Shown here in pieces: positions 8,032 to 16,566 of a stretch of 64,000 nucleotides of DNA (position 1 is its first letter; each line of letters opens with the position of its first letter). Both the position numbers and the translations under genes were made by a program. Source of the DNA: Streptococcus suis (GTDB lineage Bacteria > Bacillota > Bacilli > Lactobacillales > Streptococcaceae); the NCBI GenBank assembly GCA_024583055.1, contig CP102145.1:372001-436000 (forward strand), in the 5' to 3' direction. Below the pieces are notes generated by a model. The model saw only the letters and a list, made by a program, of their open reading frames with translations. It was not told the DNA's origin and did no database searches.

Positions 8032-9192
8032 TTATCGGGGTGTTGATGAAACACCCTCCTTTTTCAATAATTCTGTTATCTCATTACCTACTGTCTGCTT
8101 TCTAGCATTGTAAAAATGAGAATAAGTATTTAGAGTTGTAGCTTTATCAATTCTACCTGAACGTTGAGAGACTGCTAAAACATCTTTTCCTAGAACATTG
8201 ATCATAAATGAATCATGACTATGTCTCAATCCTTTACCAGTTATCTCAGGTACTCCTGCTAACTTAGCCTGTCTCTTCAACATTCTAGTTAAGGTACTCT
8301 TAACCATAGGTTCACCAAACTTAGATAAGATGTAGTTATCATCAGAATTAGCAACTTGAACTTTTCTCCAACGTTCTAAGACATTAATCGTTTCATCATC
8401 TAGATCAACAAATCGAACCCCTGCATCCGTTTTAGTCTGGTCTTTTATACGATAAATACCACCTTTTAACGCTTCTAAAGTTGAATGGACAAAAATTCGC
8501 TTATTCTCTTTATCATAGTCAGACCACAATAAAGCAAAACCTTCACTGACTCGCACCCCCGTCATGTAGTATAACCAAGTTGTCGTAAAGCGATGTAAAT
8601 CTTCATAGTCTTCTATATCAAAGGTTGCAATAACTTTTTTGAACTCGTCGAATGTCCAAAATTTTGTATCTGGTCGCTTCCCTTTCGGATTATCAAGACT
8701 CTTACATGGGAAAGTTTTAATATATTCCATTCTTTCCGCATATCCTAAACATTGTTTGAAACGGATCCAAACACATTTTGCATAATTAGGAGAATGATTT
8801 GCTATAAGTTTCAATCGAAATCTCTCGCAATCACGTGGCTTAATATCACGCAATTTCATTTTACCGAATTCCTCTATAAATAAAGTAAAATGAGTGATTG
8901 CAGTTCTATAGGTTGAATCCTGTACCGTTTGTCTATAATACGGTAAGAAAATATCTTCCATGTACTGAGCAAATGTTAAATTATAATCTGAATAATCGAA
9001 TTTATCATAAAACTCAACTCTTGCTCGACAAAGCTCATCATAAGCTTCTTTCTCTGTCGTGAAAGATTTTCCCCACATATTTCGATAACGTTTAAAACGT
9101 TGACGTTTCCCAGTTGCAGATACCTTAAATTCAGTTTGACAATATATCCTACCTTTATCATCTCTAAATACACCTTTATATTTCTTAGACAT
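8032..9192 (-). CDS. int: Tyrosine site-specific integrase
   Basis: A 386-residue phage-type integrase: an AP2-like arm-binding start (KGVFRDDKGRIYCQ), a SAM-like core-binding region (about 70-170) and a catalytic domain. Catalytic Arg is in TGVRVSEG (residue 214), the second Arg in GLRHSHD (323), and the nucleophile is Tyr357 in LNTYSHFY. Two usual histidines are changed: the HxxR position is Lys320 and the later GH box reads GR. It probably acts on the adjacent rplL core at 7951-7965. Its ATG directly follows the stop of the DUF3173 gene. Confidence 0.93.
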   Translation of the reverse strand: MSKKYKGVFRDDKGRIYCQTEFKVSATGKRQRFKRYRNMWGKSFTTEKEAYDELCRARVEFYDKFDYSDYNLTFAQYMEDIFLPYYRQTVQDSTYRTAITHFTLFIEEFGKMKLRDIKPRDCERFRLKLIANHSPNYAKCVWIRFKQCLGYAERMEYIKTFPCKSLDNPKGKRPDTKFWTFDEFKKVIATFDIEDYEDLHRFTTTWLYYMTGVRVSEGFALLWSDYDKENKRIFVHSTLEALKGGIYRIKDQTKTDAGVRFVDLDDETINVLERWRKVQVANSDDNYILSKFGEPMVKSTLTRMLKRQAKLAGVPEITGKGLRHSHDSFMINVLGKDVLAVSQRSGRIDKATTLNTYSHFYNARKQTVGNEITELLKKEGVSSTPR

Positions 9193-9435
9193 TTATCTGT
9201 TTTCCTTTCTTTCATCAGTTATTGGAAAACCGAGCAACTCCTCTACGATAACTTTAGGAGCTAAGTCTAATCGTCTATTATCAAAAGGCGATTTTCTTAA
9301 TTTTACCGCATTGTTATCTAAATGACTAGTATAAAATTGTTCAACAGCTATTGCTTTAGCTTCTCTAATAATCAGCTTTGATGCTGTCTTAGAAAAGCCA
9401 AGTTTCATAATATTTTTATGTGTAATAGTTTCCAT
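9193..9435 (-). CDS. DUF3173 protein, probable excision/integration partner
   Basis: An 80-residue protein whose middle (ITHKNIMKLGFSKTASKLI) has a helix-turn-helix-like pattern and whose tail ends LLGFPITDERKENR. DUF3173 proteins are encoded directly upstream of integrases in streptococcal ICEs and are thought to act as excisionase-like directionality factors. That role is known only by position. The stop codon abuts the integrase start, so both are probably expressed from one promoter in 9436-9617. Confidence 0.75.
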   Translation of the reverse strand: METITHKNIMKLGFSKTASKLIIREAKAIAVEQFYTSHLDNNAVKLRKSPFDNRRLDLAPKVIVEELLGFPITDERKENR

Positions 9436-9496
9436 TGGATACTCCTTCTATTTTATTCTGATAAACTCTCAGATAATAGTAAAGTACCAATTTATG

Positions 9497-9514
9497 TTTG
9501 AAAAAGTTATCACA
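9497..9514 (+). repeat. 18-bp direct repeat, copy 1
   Basis: TTTGAAAAAGTTATCACA recurs at 10236-10253 with one mismatch. The two copies bracket the relaxosome-like gene and the hairpin-rich region, suggesting a protein-binding site shared by the int/DUF3173 promoter and the possible transfer origin. Confidence 0.55.
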
Positions 9515-9617
9515 GTACAGTCATTTCTAAAATACTACTTTAAAACTTTCATTACTTAAAATTAAAGTAAGTAAATCCCTAGGATTAAAACAGCTATACA
9601 CTATAAAATTAAATCTA

Positions 9618-9977
9618 CTAACCTATATACTTTTCACGAAACTCTCTACTCAGTGGTTGCATCTGACTAACTTCGAAAATTAAATCTTGAACACAGGTCA
9701 ATAAAATAGATACATGTTCCTGAGTCACTTGATTATTCACTCTTGCGACAGTCATAATTTCATGAACATCACGTCCAATCTGTTCTAACTTTTGAGTTTT
9801 CCAAAATGAAAACCACTCTTTAGCAGTTAACTGTTTATCATCAGTCATTAATAATTGATCTCTGACAAATGGTGAAAAGTGTCGATAACGCTTCTCCCTC
9901 ATTAATTGTTCAATTTGTTTTAACTCATTGGCTGTTAAATTTATTTCTTTTCGAATATCTCTATATTGTTCAGACAT
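9618..9977 (-). CDS. Relaxosome accessory (MobC-like) protein
   Basis: A 119-residue protein beginning with a ribbon-helix-helix-like region (IRKEINLTANELKQIEQLMREK) followed by a long helical tail, the pattern of MobC and related nicking accessory proteins (DNA binding at oriT). In related ICEs such a gene precedes the relaxase; here the relaxase is absent and the DUF3173/int pair follows. The ATG at 9977 sits next to the hairpin-rich region taken as a possible oriT. The product name rests on architecture and context, not on a confirmed family match. Confidence 0.6.
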   Translation of the reverse strand: MSEQYRDIRKEINLTANELKQIEQLMREKRYRHFSPFVRDQLLMTDDKQLTAKEWFSFWKTQKLEQIGRDVHEIMTVARVNNQVTQEHVSILLTCVQDLIFEVSQMQPLSREFREKYIG

Positions 9978-9984
9978 GTTATTT

Positions 9985-10308
9985 TCTCCTTTTTATCCTT
10001 TCTCGGGTAATCCCCGACCCCGTATGTCATACGGGAAATTCCCTAAAGACCTTGTTGGGTCTTTGCGAGCTCAGGCATTGTGGTCACAATCCCCAAAAAA
10101 TCATATCGCCAGCAGACCAAAACTTTCCAGTTTTGACAGCCAACGATAAGATAACTTGGTGGCTTTGCCCCCCAACCCCCAACAAAAAATCAAGACTTGA
10201 TTTTCTTAGGAATGATATTAGGATAACAAGGATGATTTGGAAAAGTTATCACATCACTCAATAAAGCATAATAAAAAGAGAACTAAATGCTCTCTTTAAT
10301 ACTTTATA
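9985..10308. other. Hairpin-rich noncoding region, candidate oriT
   Basis: Over 320 bases without a believable gene hold a series of short inverted repeats: CCCGTATG/CATACGGG (10019-10035), AAAGACC/GGTCTTT (10045-10064), ATTGTG/CACAAT (10077-10090), CAAAACT/AGTTTTG (10118-10135) and AAATCAAG/CTTGATTT (10187-10203). The GC-rich islands stand out from the AT-rich surroundings. It lies directly upstream of the MobC-like gene and between divergent genes, the usual position of oriT. No nic site was identified. Confidence 0.5.
10236..10253 (+). repeat. 18-bp direct repeat, copy 2
   Basis: TTTGGAAAAGTTATCACA matches 9497-9514 except at one base. It lies at the far edge of the hairpin-rich region, before the divergent DUF5960-like gene. 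Confidence 0.55.
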
Positions 10309-10350
10309 ATGAACTTATTATTAGTATTGAACTTGTTGAGGAGGTGCTTT

Positions 10351-10650
10351 ATGAATCAGCTTGAGTTTCAGCGTAATCACCTGCAAATGGACTATTACAG
10401 CGAGAGTTACCAAGATTTTGAACGTGACTTCTACCGATACTCCAACATGAATATTCCATTGACCTTCCTGACCGATGATACCCTCAAAACAATGGCGACT
10501 TCACATAAGAATTACTTTGTCCTCAATAAGGAAAAGTCCAAAGATAACCGCGATCACTTCTTCATATTTGAAGTAAGAACCTTAGAAGAGAATCCACTAA
10601 TCTACCGATATTCTTACAAGAATACAACAACTTACTTAGCACAAAAATAG
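10351..10650 (+). CDS. Small ICE protein, DUF5960-like
   Basis: A 99-residue soluble protein on the plus strand, rich in aromatic and charged residues. The start at 10351 is chosen because GAGGAGGTG precedes it; a longer frame from 10309 lacks a ribosome site. I recognise it as similar to a family of roughly 100-residue streptococcal proteins (DUF5960) found near the int end of ICEs, function unknown. It is divergent from the MobC-like gene and is followed by the IS1182-family element, which may have separated it from former neighbours. Confidence 0.6.
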   Translation: MNQLEFQRNHLQMDYYSESYQDFERDFYRYSNMNIPLTFLTDDTLKTMATSHKNYFVLNKEKSKDNRDHFFIFEVRTLEENPLIYRYSYKNTTTYLAQK

Positions 10651-10709
10651 AATCTTAGACATAAATCTAGGTATATGGAAATAGAGTTATTGATTGTTTT
10701 TTATACTCC

Positions 10710-12182
10710 TCACTCAAAGAAAAAAGCCTTGTAAGGCTTCAGAATGAAGACAAACATCTCGATTGATGTTTGTCTTTTTCTGTTTTTTGGTCTGATAGTC
10801 GGTCTTTTTGCCAGCATAGTGGTTATTTGTACCATATAAAAAGGCTTTCCTGCCCTCATTTTTACCAATTTCTTGAGATTTAAACATGCCAAAGTCAGTC
10901 CAACTTTATCTTCCATTTTGGACTTGCCTTTCTCTCTTGTATAACGGAGATTGTGGTACTCTTTGGCTGTCCCAAAGAGGCGTTCAATGGTTTCTTTCCG
11001 TTTCTGGTAAAGCTCCTTCATACCTTTCCTGTGCCGAATCTCTTCACAGGTCTCTAAAGCATCTTTCCAAACATGTCGAGTTACCACTTTCTGCTTGTTC
11101 TTGCTTTCTGTACAAATGGATAAGAGTGGACAAGTAGCACAGATAGCTGGATCACTCTTATATTCCCGATAGCCTTCTCTGGTGGTTGTGCGATAGTTTA
11201 AGACCTGATTCTCAGGGCAGATATAACAGTCATAGTATTCATCATAAACAAAGTACTTAGAGCGTAGTTTTCCCTTCTTTCCTTTCGGTCGTGTATAAGG
11301 AAAGACAGGAGTAATCTCTTGTTCTAGGAGGAAGCGAGCGATACTTGGGGTCTTATAGCCAGAATCAGCTATGAGAAAGCTAGGCTGAAAGGGTTGGAGT
11401 TTAGCGAAGAGTACAGGAAAGGCCTGACTGTCATGGACATTGCCAGCCTCCACGCTATAAGCCAGAGCCCAACCATGCTTGTCACAAGCAACCTGAGCTG
11501 TATAAGCAAATACTTCCTTATGGTCCCCTTTATGAAACCAGCCACTTTCAGGGTCAGTTGTAGAAATTTTCTTAGCGATGGGTCCCTCCTCTTTTGCGGG
11601 CCCTAGCGGCTTTTTTGCATGCTTTTCTCTATCCCTGTTAATTTCAATCTCTAGCTGGTCACTCATAAACTTGGCTTGCTTTTCAATTTCACGATTGATG
11701 AATTTACGATTATTCGCCGCAGCCTTGATATGGGTACCGTCAATGAAAATTTCTGTTGGATCTATGAAGCCTGCATTGACGCAGAGACCTAAGATATGGG
11801 TGAAAATGCCTTCAATAACTTGTCTATCTTGAAAACGACGGACATAGTTCTTTCCGTAGGTAGTGAAATGAGGCACCTTATCATCCAGTCGAAGACCAAG
11901 AAACCAACGGTAGGCAGTGTTGACTTCGATTTCCTTAATGGTTTGACGCATGGAACGAATGCCGAAGAGACACTGAAGGATTGGAATTTTAATGAGCAGA
12001 ATAGGGTCAAGACTAGGACGCCCTGTATCATCGCTATAGCTATCTGCGACTAAGTCATAGATAAAGGAGAAGTCAATAGCTTCCTCTATTTGACGAAGGA
12101 GATGATCTTGAGGAACAAGGTCATCTAAACTGTAGAAACCAAATTGACCGCGATTGTAGTCTGGATTTTCTTTGTGTAACAT
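10710..12182 (-). CDS. IS1182-family transposase
   Basis: A 490-residue DDE transposase. It has the N-terminal DUF772 region (DYNRGQFGFYSLDDLVP, GRPSLDPILLIKI), the first Asp in IFIDGTHIKAAANN, the second in IADSGYKTP, a cysteine cluster (CYICPENQVL ... CATCPLLSIC) and the C-terminal Glu region near KETIERLFGTAKEYH. The length is normal and the frame intact, so the copy may be active. The stop codon (10710-10712) lies outside the inverted repeat, meaning that the last residues are encoded by flanking DNA. Confidence 0.95.
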   Translation of the reverse strand: MLHKENPDYNRGQFGFYSLDDLVPQDHLLRQIEEAIDFSFIYDLVADSYSDDTGRPSLDPILLIKIPILQCLFGIRSMRQTIKEIEVNTAYRWFLGLRLDDKVPHFTTYGKNYVRRFQDRQVIEGIFTHILGLCVNAGFIDPTEIFIDGTHIKAAANNRKFINREIEKQAKFMSDQLEIEINRDREKHAKKPLGPAKEEGPIAKKISTTDPESGWFHKGDHKEVFAYTAQVACDKHGWALAYSVEAGNVHDSQAFPVLFAKLQPFQPSFLIADSGYKTPSIARFLLEQEITPVFPYTRPKGKKGKLRSKYFVYDEYYDCYICPENQVLNYRTTTREGYREYKSDPAICATCPLLSICTESKNKQKVVTRHVWKDALETCEEIRHRKGMKELYQKRKETIERLFGTAKEYHNLRYTREKGKSKMEDKVGLTLACLNLKKLVKMRAGKPFYMVQITTMLAKRPTIRPKNRKRQTSIEMFVFILKPYKAFFFE

Positions 12183-12313
12183 AGCGATTCTCCCTCTGCT
12201 TATTAGCTAGTATTCCTATCTCTATTATACTACTTTACATATGAAAAAGCCGTTAGAAATATAATTCTAACGACTTTGTCTTCATTCTGAAGCCTTGTAA
12301 GGCTTTTTCCTTT
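10716..12313. mobile_element. IS1182-family insertion sequence
   Basis: About 39-bp inverted repeats at 10716-10754 and 12275-12313 flank one transposase gene. The arms share the outer AAAG(A/G)AAAAAGCCTT and an inner segment ending in CAGAATGAAGACAAA; they differ in the centre and near the tip. Each arm contains an AAGCCTT/AAGGCTT palindrome that can fold as a terminator. No clear target duplication is visible. Confidence 0.85.
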
Positions 12314-12471
12314 ATCATATTAAGTATATGGAAACCATGTTTCCAATGTTACAGTTATGGATTAAAACCTAAAACAGACTTTAGCATTCCTATAGTTAGT
12401 ATCATTGAAACTATCTTAATTCAAATGCTAAACTAAAGTTATCCTCGCTCAGTTACTGTCGACTTTTACAT
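12314..12471. other. Intergenic, no gene seen
   Basis: AT-rich spacer between the insertion sequence and the DUF262 gene. No ORF, strong hairpin or promoter was recognised. Confidence 0.5.
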
Positions 12472-14250
12472 TCATTTTTCATTAAAAATAAAATCTGTAA
12501 TTCGTTTAGCTGCCTTCGTCGTTGCTTTATCTATATCTTCTTTATCCCACGTATCTTTTGGATAATTTGTTAATGATTTAGCAATTACATACCGGCTTCC
12601 AATATACCCCTTTTTGTCTGCAATCGTGTACATTTTTTTGGTTCTAAACCAACTATCCCCAATTGCTCGATTGATATCAGCTTCTAAAAGAATTTTATTC
12701 CCCAACTTTTCAGCATACTCTTTAAATTCTGAAGCATCTGTAAAACCAGCATCTGCCATAATATTCTCTCGATTTTGACCGCTTTGGGACATAATATGTT
12801 CAATATCTACTTGATTTGAGAGACTAAAAATTTCTCCTTTTTCCTTTGCATAAAGGTAGTCGTTTAAATAGACCAAAGATGTTGGAACACCACTCTCCAA
12901 TAACGTCTCTTCAATTTCCTGCTTATTAAATTCACTAGCAATATGTTGCTTCATTTCCGAAATAATTTCTTCTGGAGCGACCTCCTTCTTACTAAATTTA
13001 AGATTAATTTTCTCCAAGAAGCCTTTAAATTTTGAACTACTATAAGGACTTTCTGACAAATCAAGTAATGCACCAAGTTTTATTAAGTAAATCAAAAACT
13101 CATTTTCACAACCTTTGTAAAATTGAAAACTCGTGGCAAATGGTTTTAAATTGTTATTGAATTTATCAAGAATCATACCCTCCGGACTGCCTAAATAAGA
13201 CTCAAAAATAGTTAATATTTGATCTAACTCCATTGTGAATAGAACATCTTCTCTTAACAACTGATTATTCTTATTGAAAAAAGCAGATACCCCTGGGTTT
13301 CTCGTTTCAGATTGGAATTGTGCCAATTTGACAAAGATATAGTGCGTTATTAAACTGTTCAAATTTAAACGCGAATGATCAGTTTTCTCAACAATACTCC
13401 GCCAGTTTTCTTCAAAGACCTTTCGTTCTTTAGCATTAGCAGTTGTTTGAGAAACAATGACTTCGATAGGTGTTAATGGCAAGCCTGTACCGTTCAATGA
13501 ATTAAAGATATTAATGGCCTGATCAGTATTATAACTGGTAATGGCAATGACCTGACAATACATAACAAAATGCTCAGCAAATTCAGCGAGTTGTAAATTA
13601 TTTTTAGTTTCTAATTCTCTATAAAAATATCGGAAATTCTTGAAAAAATTTGTGTACTTATTGTCTTTCCGTCGGTTTTCAATTTTTTTAACAGCATTGG
13701 TAATGCCAGAATAACTTTCACCCAACAATATCGTCACGAAGTCATCCTTGTGCAGTTCAGAAATTGAATCATTGACATATTTAAGATCTATGGCTTGAAG
13801 TTGGTACTCATCTCGCTTCGTATAAAGATACTCATCGTCTTCATTTAGATGATAAAGCATTTTGATAATCATCCCCTTTAAGGATATTAATTTATCACGC
13901 AAACGCTCACCTTCAAGAGAAGACGGTGAAATCTTAACCAATTCTTCTTTTATTCTCAAGAGCAGGGCTTTCAAAAGCAACATAAAAGTCGTTGTCCTCT
14001 GCTGGCCATCAATTAAAGCCACTTCATGCTCCTCACCTGTTTCTTGTGCAATCAAAATAGTACCAAAGAAATAATTGTCTTGAGTATCTTTATCAAAATT
14101 TTCCTGATGACGTTCGATATCTTCTATCAATTTTTCACATTGGGATACTTGCCAAGCATATGGACGTTGATAGCTAGGAATGTAAAATTCATTCTTACTC
14201 TCAAAATAAGCCTTAATTGTTTGATTTTCTGAATCGATTTTTTTGTTCAT
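12472..14250 (-). CDS. DUF262/DUF1524 protein, GmrSD-like type IV restriction/defence enzyme
   Basis: A 592-residue protein (ATG 14250, preceded by AAAGGAT). The N-terminal DUF262 half has IPSYQRPYAW and DGQQRTTT, the nucleotide-binding/ParB-like signature of GmrS. The C-terminal DUF1524 half has the HNH-like VDIEHIMSQS and later GNKILLEADINRAIG. Fused proteins of this kind cut modified or foreign DNA in an NTP-dependent way. The His-Glu nuclease residues appear intact. It is the last gene of the operator-controlled unit. The substrate (for example modified phage DNA) is inferred from the family. Confidence 0.85.
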   Translation of the reverse strand: MNKKIDSENQTIKAYFESKNEFYIPSYQRPYAWQVSQCEKLIEDIERHQENFDKDTQDNYFFGTILIAQETGEEHEVALIDGQQRTTTFMLLLKALLLRIKEELVKISPSSLEGERLRDKLISLKGMIIKMLYHLNEDDEYLYTKRDEYQLQAIDLKYVNDSISELHKDDFVTILLGESYSGITNAVKKIENRRKDNKYTNFFKNFRYFYRELETKNNLQLAEFAEHFVMYCQVIAITSYNTDQAINIFNSLNGTGLPLTPIEVIVSQTTANAKERKVFEENWRSIVEKTDHSRLNLNSLITHYIFVKLAQFQSETRNPGVSAFFNKNNQLLREDVLFTMELDQILTIFESYLGSPEGMILDKFNNNLKPFATSFQFYKGCENEFLIYLIKLGALLDLSESPYSSSKFKGFLEKINLKFSKKEVAPEEIISEMKQHIASEFNKQEIEETLLESGVPTSLVYLNDYLYAKEKGEIFSLSNQVDIEHIMSQSGQNRENIMADAGFTDASEFKEYAEKLGNKILLEADINRAIGDSWFRTKKMYTIADKKGYIGSRYVIAKSLTNYPKDTWDKEDIDKATTKAAKRITDFIFNEK

Positions 14251-14304
14251 TGTTAATCCTTTCAACTTATCTTCAATCCAAAATTAGAACTCGTCTTAAC
14301 TTTA

Positions 14305-14835
14305 TCAAAACACTCTGAGTTCGTCAAGAAGCATTCGTGTCGTTTCAGCTCCAAATTCTGGATTTTGATTATTTGTATCAAAGTCAAAAAATTGTGCTAA
14401 TTGAGTCAAAGAATACCGTTTTAATTCTGGGTAAGCCTTTCGTACTAATTCTAGTGAATCAATCACTGGTTGATTCAAGGCTTGAAAACCATACTTTTGA
14501 AAATTATAATTCAAAAAATTCACTTCAAACTCAGCATTATGGGCAACAAGAGTCAAACTACCACAAAATACTTGAAAATCATTTAACACTTGCTCTGCTG
14601 ATTCACCTCTCTTCATCATTTCGTTGGTTATCTTCGTCACATCAGTTATAAATTCTGATAATTCGCCCTGCAATTTGACAATTCTTCTAAACCGTTCAAC
14701 TATCTCTCCTTTTTCAATCTTAATAGCAAAGATTCCAAGCAAAGATGAGTCCTTTGGAGAAAGACCTGATGTCGCGATGTCAAATACCACATAGTCACTT
14801 AATTGGAAATCGTTTTTTTGTACTTCCTGAACCAT
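14305..14835 (-). CDS. DnaQ-fold exonuclease-like protein with missing catalytic residues
   Basis: A 176-residue protein with the fold of DEDDh exonucleases (DnaQ/PolC epsilon). The ExoI motif normally reads DxE but here reads FDIATSGL (Asp19, Ala21 in place of Glu). The ExoII motif is AHNAEFEVNFL with Glu where Asp is usual. The HxxxxD of ExoIII is replaced by EFGAETT. Proofreading activity is therefore unlikely and a binding or decoy role is possible. It follows the 39-residue ORF by seven bases and precedes the DUF262 gene. Confidence 0.8.
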   Translation of the reverse strand: MVQEVQKNDFQLSDYVVFDIATSGLSPKDSSLLGIFAIKIEKGEIVERFRRIVKLQGELSEFITDVTKITNEMMKRGESAEQVLNDFQVFCGSLTLVAHNAEFEVNFLNYNFQKYGFQALNQPVIDSLELVRKAYPELKRYSLTQLAQFFDFDTNNQNPEFGAETTRMLLDELRVF

Positions 14836-14842
14836 TTTTCAC

Positions 14843-14962
14843 CTACTTCTTCACTACACTAGCATTTGGAATATTTTTTGCATAAAATTCAGCTGATTGT
14901 TTATCATAGAACCCTTGTGCAATCATATTACCAAACTGATCAACAACAATCCATTCTTGCAT
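14843..14962 (-). CDS. 39-residue ORF in the defence-like operon
   Basis: The ATG at 14962 follows AAGGAG. The peptide begins MQEWIVVDQFGNMIAQGFYD and continues with SAEFYAKNIPNASVV, resembling a small beta-strand/helix domain in which a residue pattern points to a dsRBD- or SPOR-like mini fold, though no family can be claimed. Spacing of seven bases to the next gene and a strong ribosome site argue that it is translated as part of the operon. Confidence 0.6.
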   Translation of the reverse strand: MQEWIVVDQFGNMIAQGFYDKQSAEFYAKNIPNASVVKK

Positions 14963-15004
14963 GTTAGATTTCTCCTTCCTATTTAAATTTACTAATCATT
15001 GATT

Positions 15005-15460
15005 TTAGGGTGTCATACTTGTTGTTAGTCCCCATTGTAATCTTTCCTGTAATTTACTACTAACTTCTAAGTCTTTGGGAGTGACAGTTGATGAAATAAT
15101 TAGCTGTTTCTTGTTTTTTTCAATCAACATTGCGAGTTGTTCCTCTAGAATGATGTCTTTAGGCATAAGATTCAAATCATCAATTAAGATATAGTCAAAT
15201 TCGGAATAGGTGAGATTTTCTACTAAATGATTGGTTAAATTTTCTGCTGATAATAAGATTACCTGATTTTGTTCAGATAGCAGTGCATTGTTTGTAGCAT
15301 TTAGCAAATGAGATTTCCCAACTCCCTCTTCACCGTATATATAAACCGGATTATAGTAATTCTTATCCTTAATAACTGTCTTTAATGCAGTTAAAGCCCA
15401 AGCATTTCCATCATTGACCGAAAAATTCTCAAATGTCTGATTCTTGTTGATTGATTTCAT
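15005..15460 (-). CDS. DnaA-like AAA+ ATPase core, no DNA-binding domain
   Basis: A 151-residue protein equivalent to domain III of DnaA. Walker A is GEEGVGKSH (43-51), Walker B YILIDD (90-95), sensor 1 lies near IISSTVTP and a box-VII-like arginine segment SKLQERLQWGL at 135-145. Both the N-terminal helicase-binding domain and the C-terminal helix-turn-helix of DnaA are absent, making it resemble Hda or an IstB/DnaC-type loader. It starts a transcription unit headed by a palindromic operator. A partner of the DnaB-like protein upstream is the obvious guess. Confidence 0.8.
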   Translation of the reverse strand: MKSINKNQTFENFSVNDGNAWALTALKTVIKDKNYYNPVYIYGEEGVGKSHLLNATNNALLSEQNQVILLSAENLTNHLVENLTYSEFDYILIDDLNLMPKDIILEEQLAMLIEKNKKQLIISSTVTPKDLEVSSKLQERLQWGLTTSMTP

Positions 15461-15492
15461 CTTTTGTACCTCATTTATAACTTGATACGTTT

Positions 15493-15526
15493 ATTATAAA
15501 AGGAATCGTGGACAATATTTGTCCAC
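15493..15526 (-). promoter_or_regulatory. Promoter and palindromic operator for the DnaA-like operon
   Basis: GTGGACAATATTTGTCCAC (15508-15526) is a perfect 8-3-8 palindrome lying just upstream of a TATAAT -10 box (15493-15498, minus strand). The palindrome therefore covers the -35 region. Related palindromes lie at 17438-17456 and 24916-24934. Confidence 0.75.
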
Positions 15527-15531
15527 CTATT

Positions 15532-16482
15532 CTATTTGTCATAATTTTGTTGCATTTTTTTGAGAAAATTCTTCATATCATTTACTAACGTTGCAGGAGA
15601 AAGCACAGTCAAAGCATCTGCTTGACTTAGCAGCCAGCGTTTCAATCCTGGTGTGTCTTGACTGATAAATTCAACGATAACGCCTTCGGGTGTATGTTCA
15701 ATGATTCTGGCTGTTGGAAATTGATCCGTTACAATGGTAGGGTCATAGGCAAATTGAACTCTAATCGTCAACTCTCGTCCCATAAAGGGATCAACACGTT
15801 TGTTCCGTATTTCTCCATCACGAAACTTCTCCCCATAAGAAATCTGTGGTTTCTTTTCTTTTGATATTTTCCAATCTATAATTCTATCCAATTTTAAGGT
15901 CATATACGACTCAAAAGTCAAATTGTATGCTACAACATAAAAGTAATGTACATCATAGTAAAGGGATACAGGAAGAATCGTATGTTGTTTTTCAGTATTA
16001 TAAGGTGACTGATACCGGATATTTAGAACCAACTCTTTTCGAATCATTTCCGACCATTCCCAAATTTTATCAATTCGATTTTGAGTATCAGACAATGGCG
16101 CATAATTTAGCAATTCACTTGCAATAATCTGGTAAACCTCTTTTTGTTCCTCTTTAGAAACCAAAGCTAATAAACTATCGATAAGAGACTTATTTTCTTC
16201 CTTGTTCAAAGAACGGTTCTCTAACAAAATCTTTGATATAACCAAAATATCCTTTTTATTAAATAATGATTTTCCTTTTAGATAACGGGTATGGTATTTT
16301 GCATCATAGGCAAGTTCCGCTGCAACTATTGGCTGTGATTCCAAGAAATTCCCCAAAAGAGAAAAATCTCTCTGAATCGTTTTTTCACTAACTCCAAACT
16401 CATCAGCGAGCTGTGATTTTGCTAGATGGGCACCTGATTGCAAACGTAGAAAAATCGTTAGTAAGCGTTCTTGATCGTTCAT
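15532..16482 (-). CDS. WYL-domain transcriptional regulator
   Basis: A 316-residue protein with an N-terminal DeoR-type winged helix (SQLADEFGVSEKTIQRDFSLL, residues 20-40) and a C-terminal WYL domain (about 140-230: LVLNIRYQSPYN, PVSLYYDVHYFYVVAYN), followed by a WCX-like tail. WYL regulators bind nucleotides or nucleic-acid fragments and often control phage defence genes. It sits between two promoters that share a palindromic operator, which makes it the best local candidate for the protein binding there. That link is inference. Confidence 0.85.
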   Translation of the reverse strand: MNDQERLLTIFLRLQSGAHLAKSQLADEFGVSEKTIQRDFSLLGNFLESQPIVAAELAYDAKYHTRYLKGKSLFNKKDILVISKILLENRSLNKEENKSLIDSLLALVSKEEQKEVYQIIASELLNYAPLSDTQNRIDKIWEWSEMIRKELVLNIRYQSPYNTEKQHTILPVSLYYDVHYFYVVAYNLTFESYMTLKLDRIIDWKISKEKKPQISYGEKFRDGEIRNKRVDPFMGRELTIRVQFAYDPTIVTDQFPTARIIEHTPEGVIVEFISQDTPGLKRWLLSQADALTVLSPATLVNDMKNFLKKMQQNYDK

Positions 16483-16566
16483 ATTTACCTCAATTCCTTA
16501 GAAACATTATAACACCTCAAGTAGTCCCTATTCAATGATTTCCCGACTTTTTCAAGGTTAATATTT

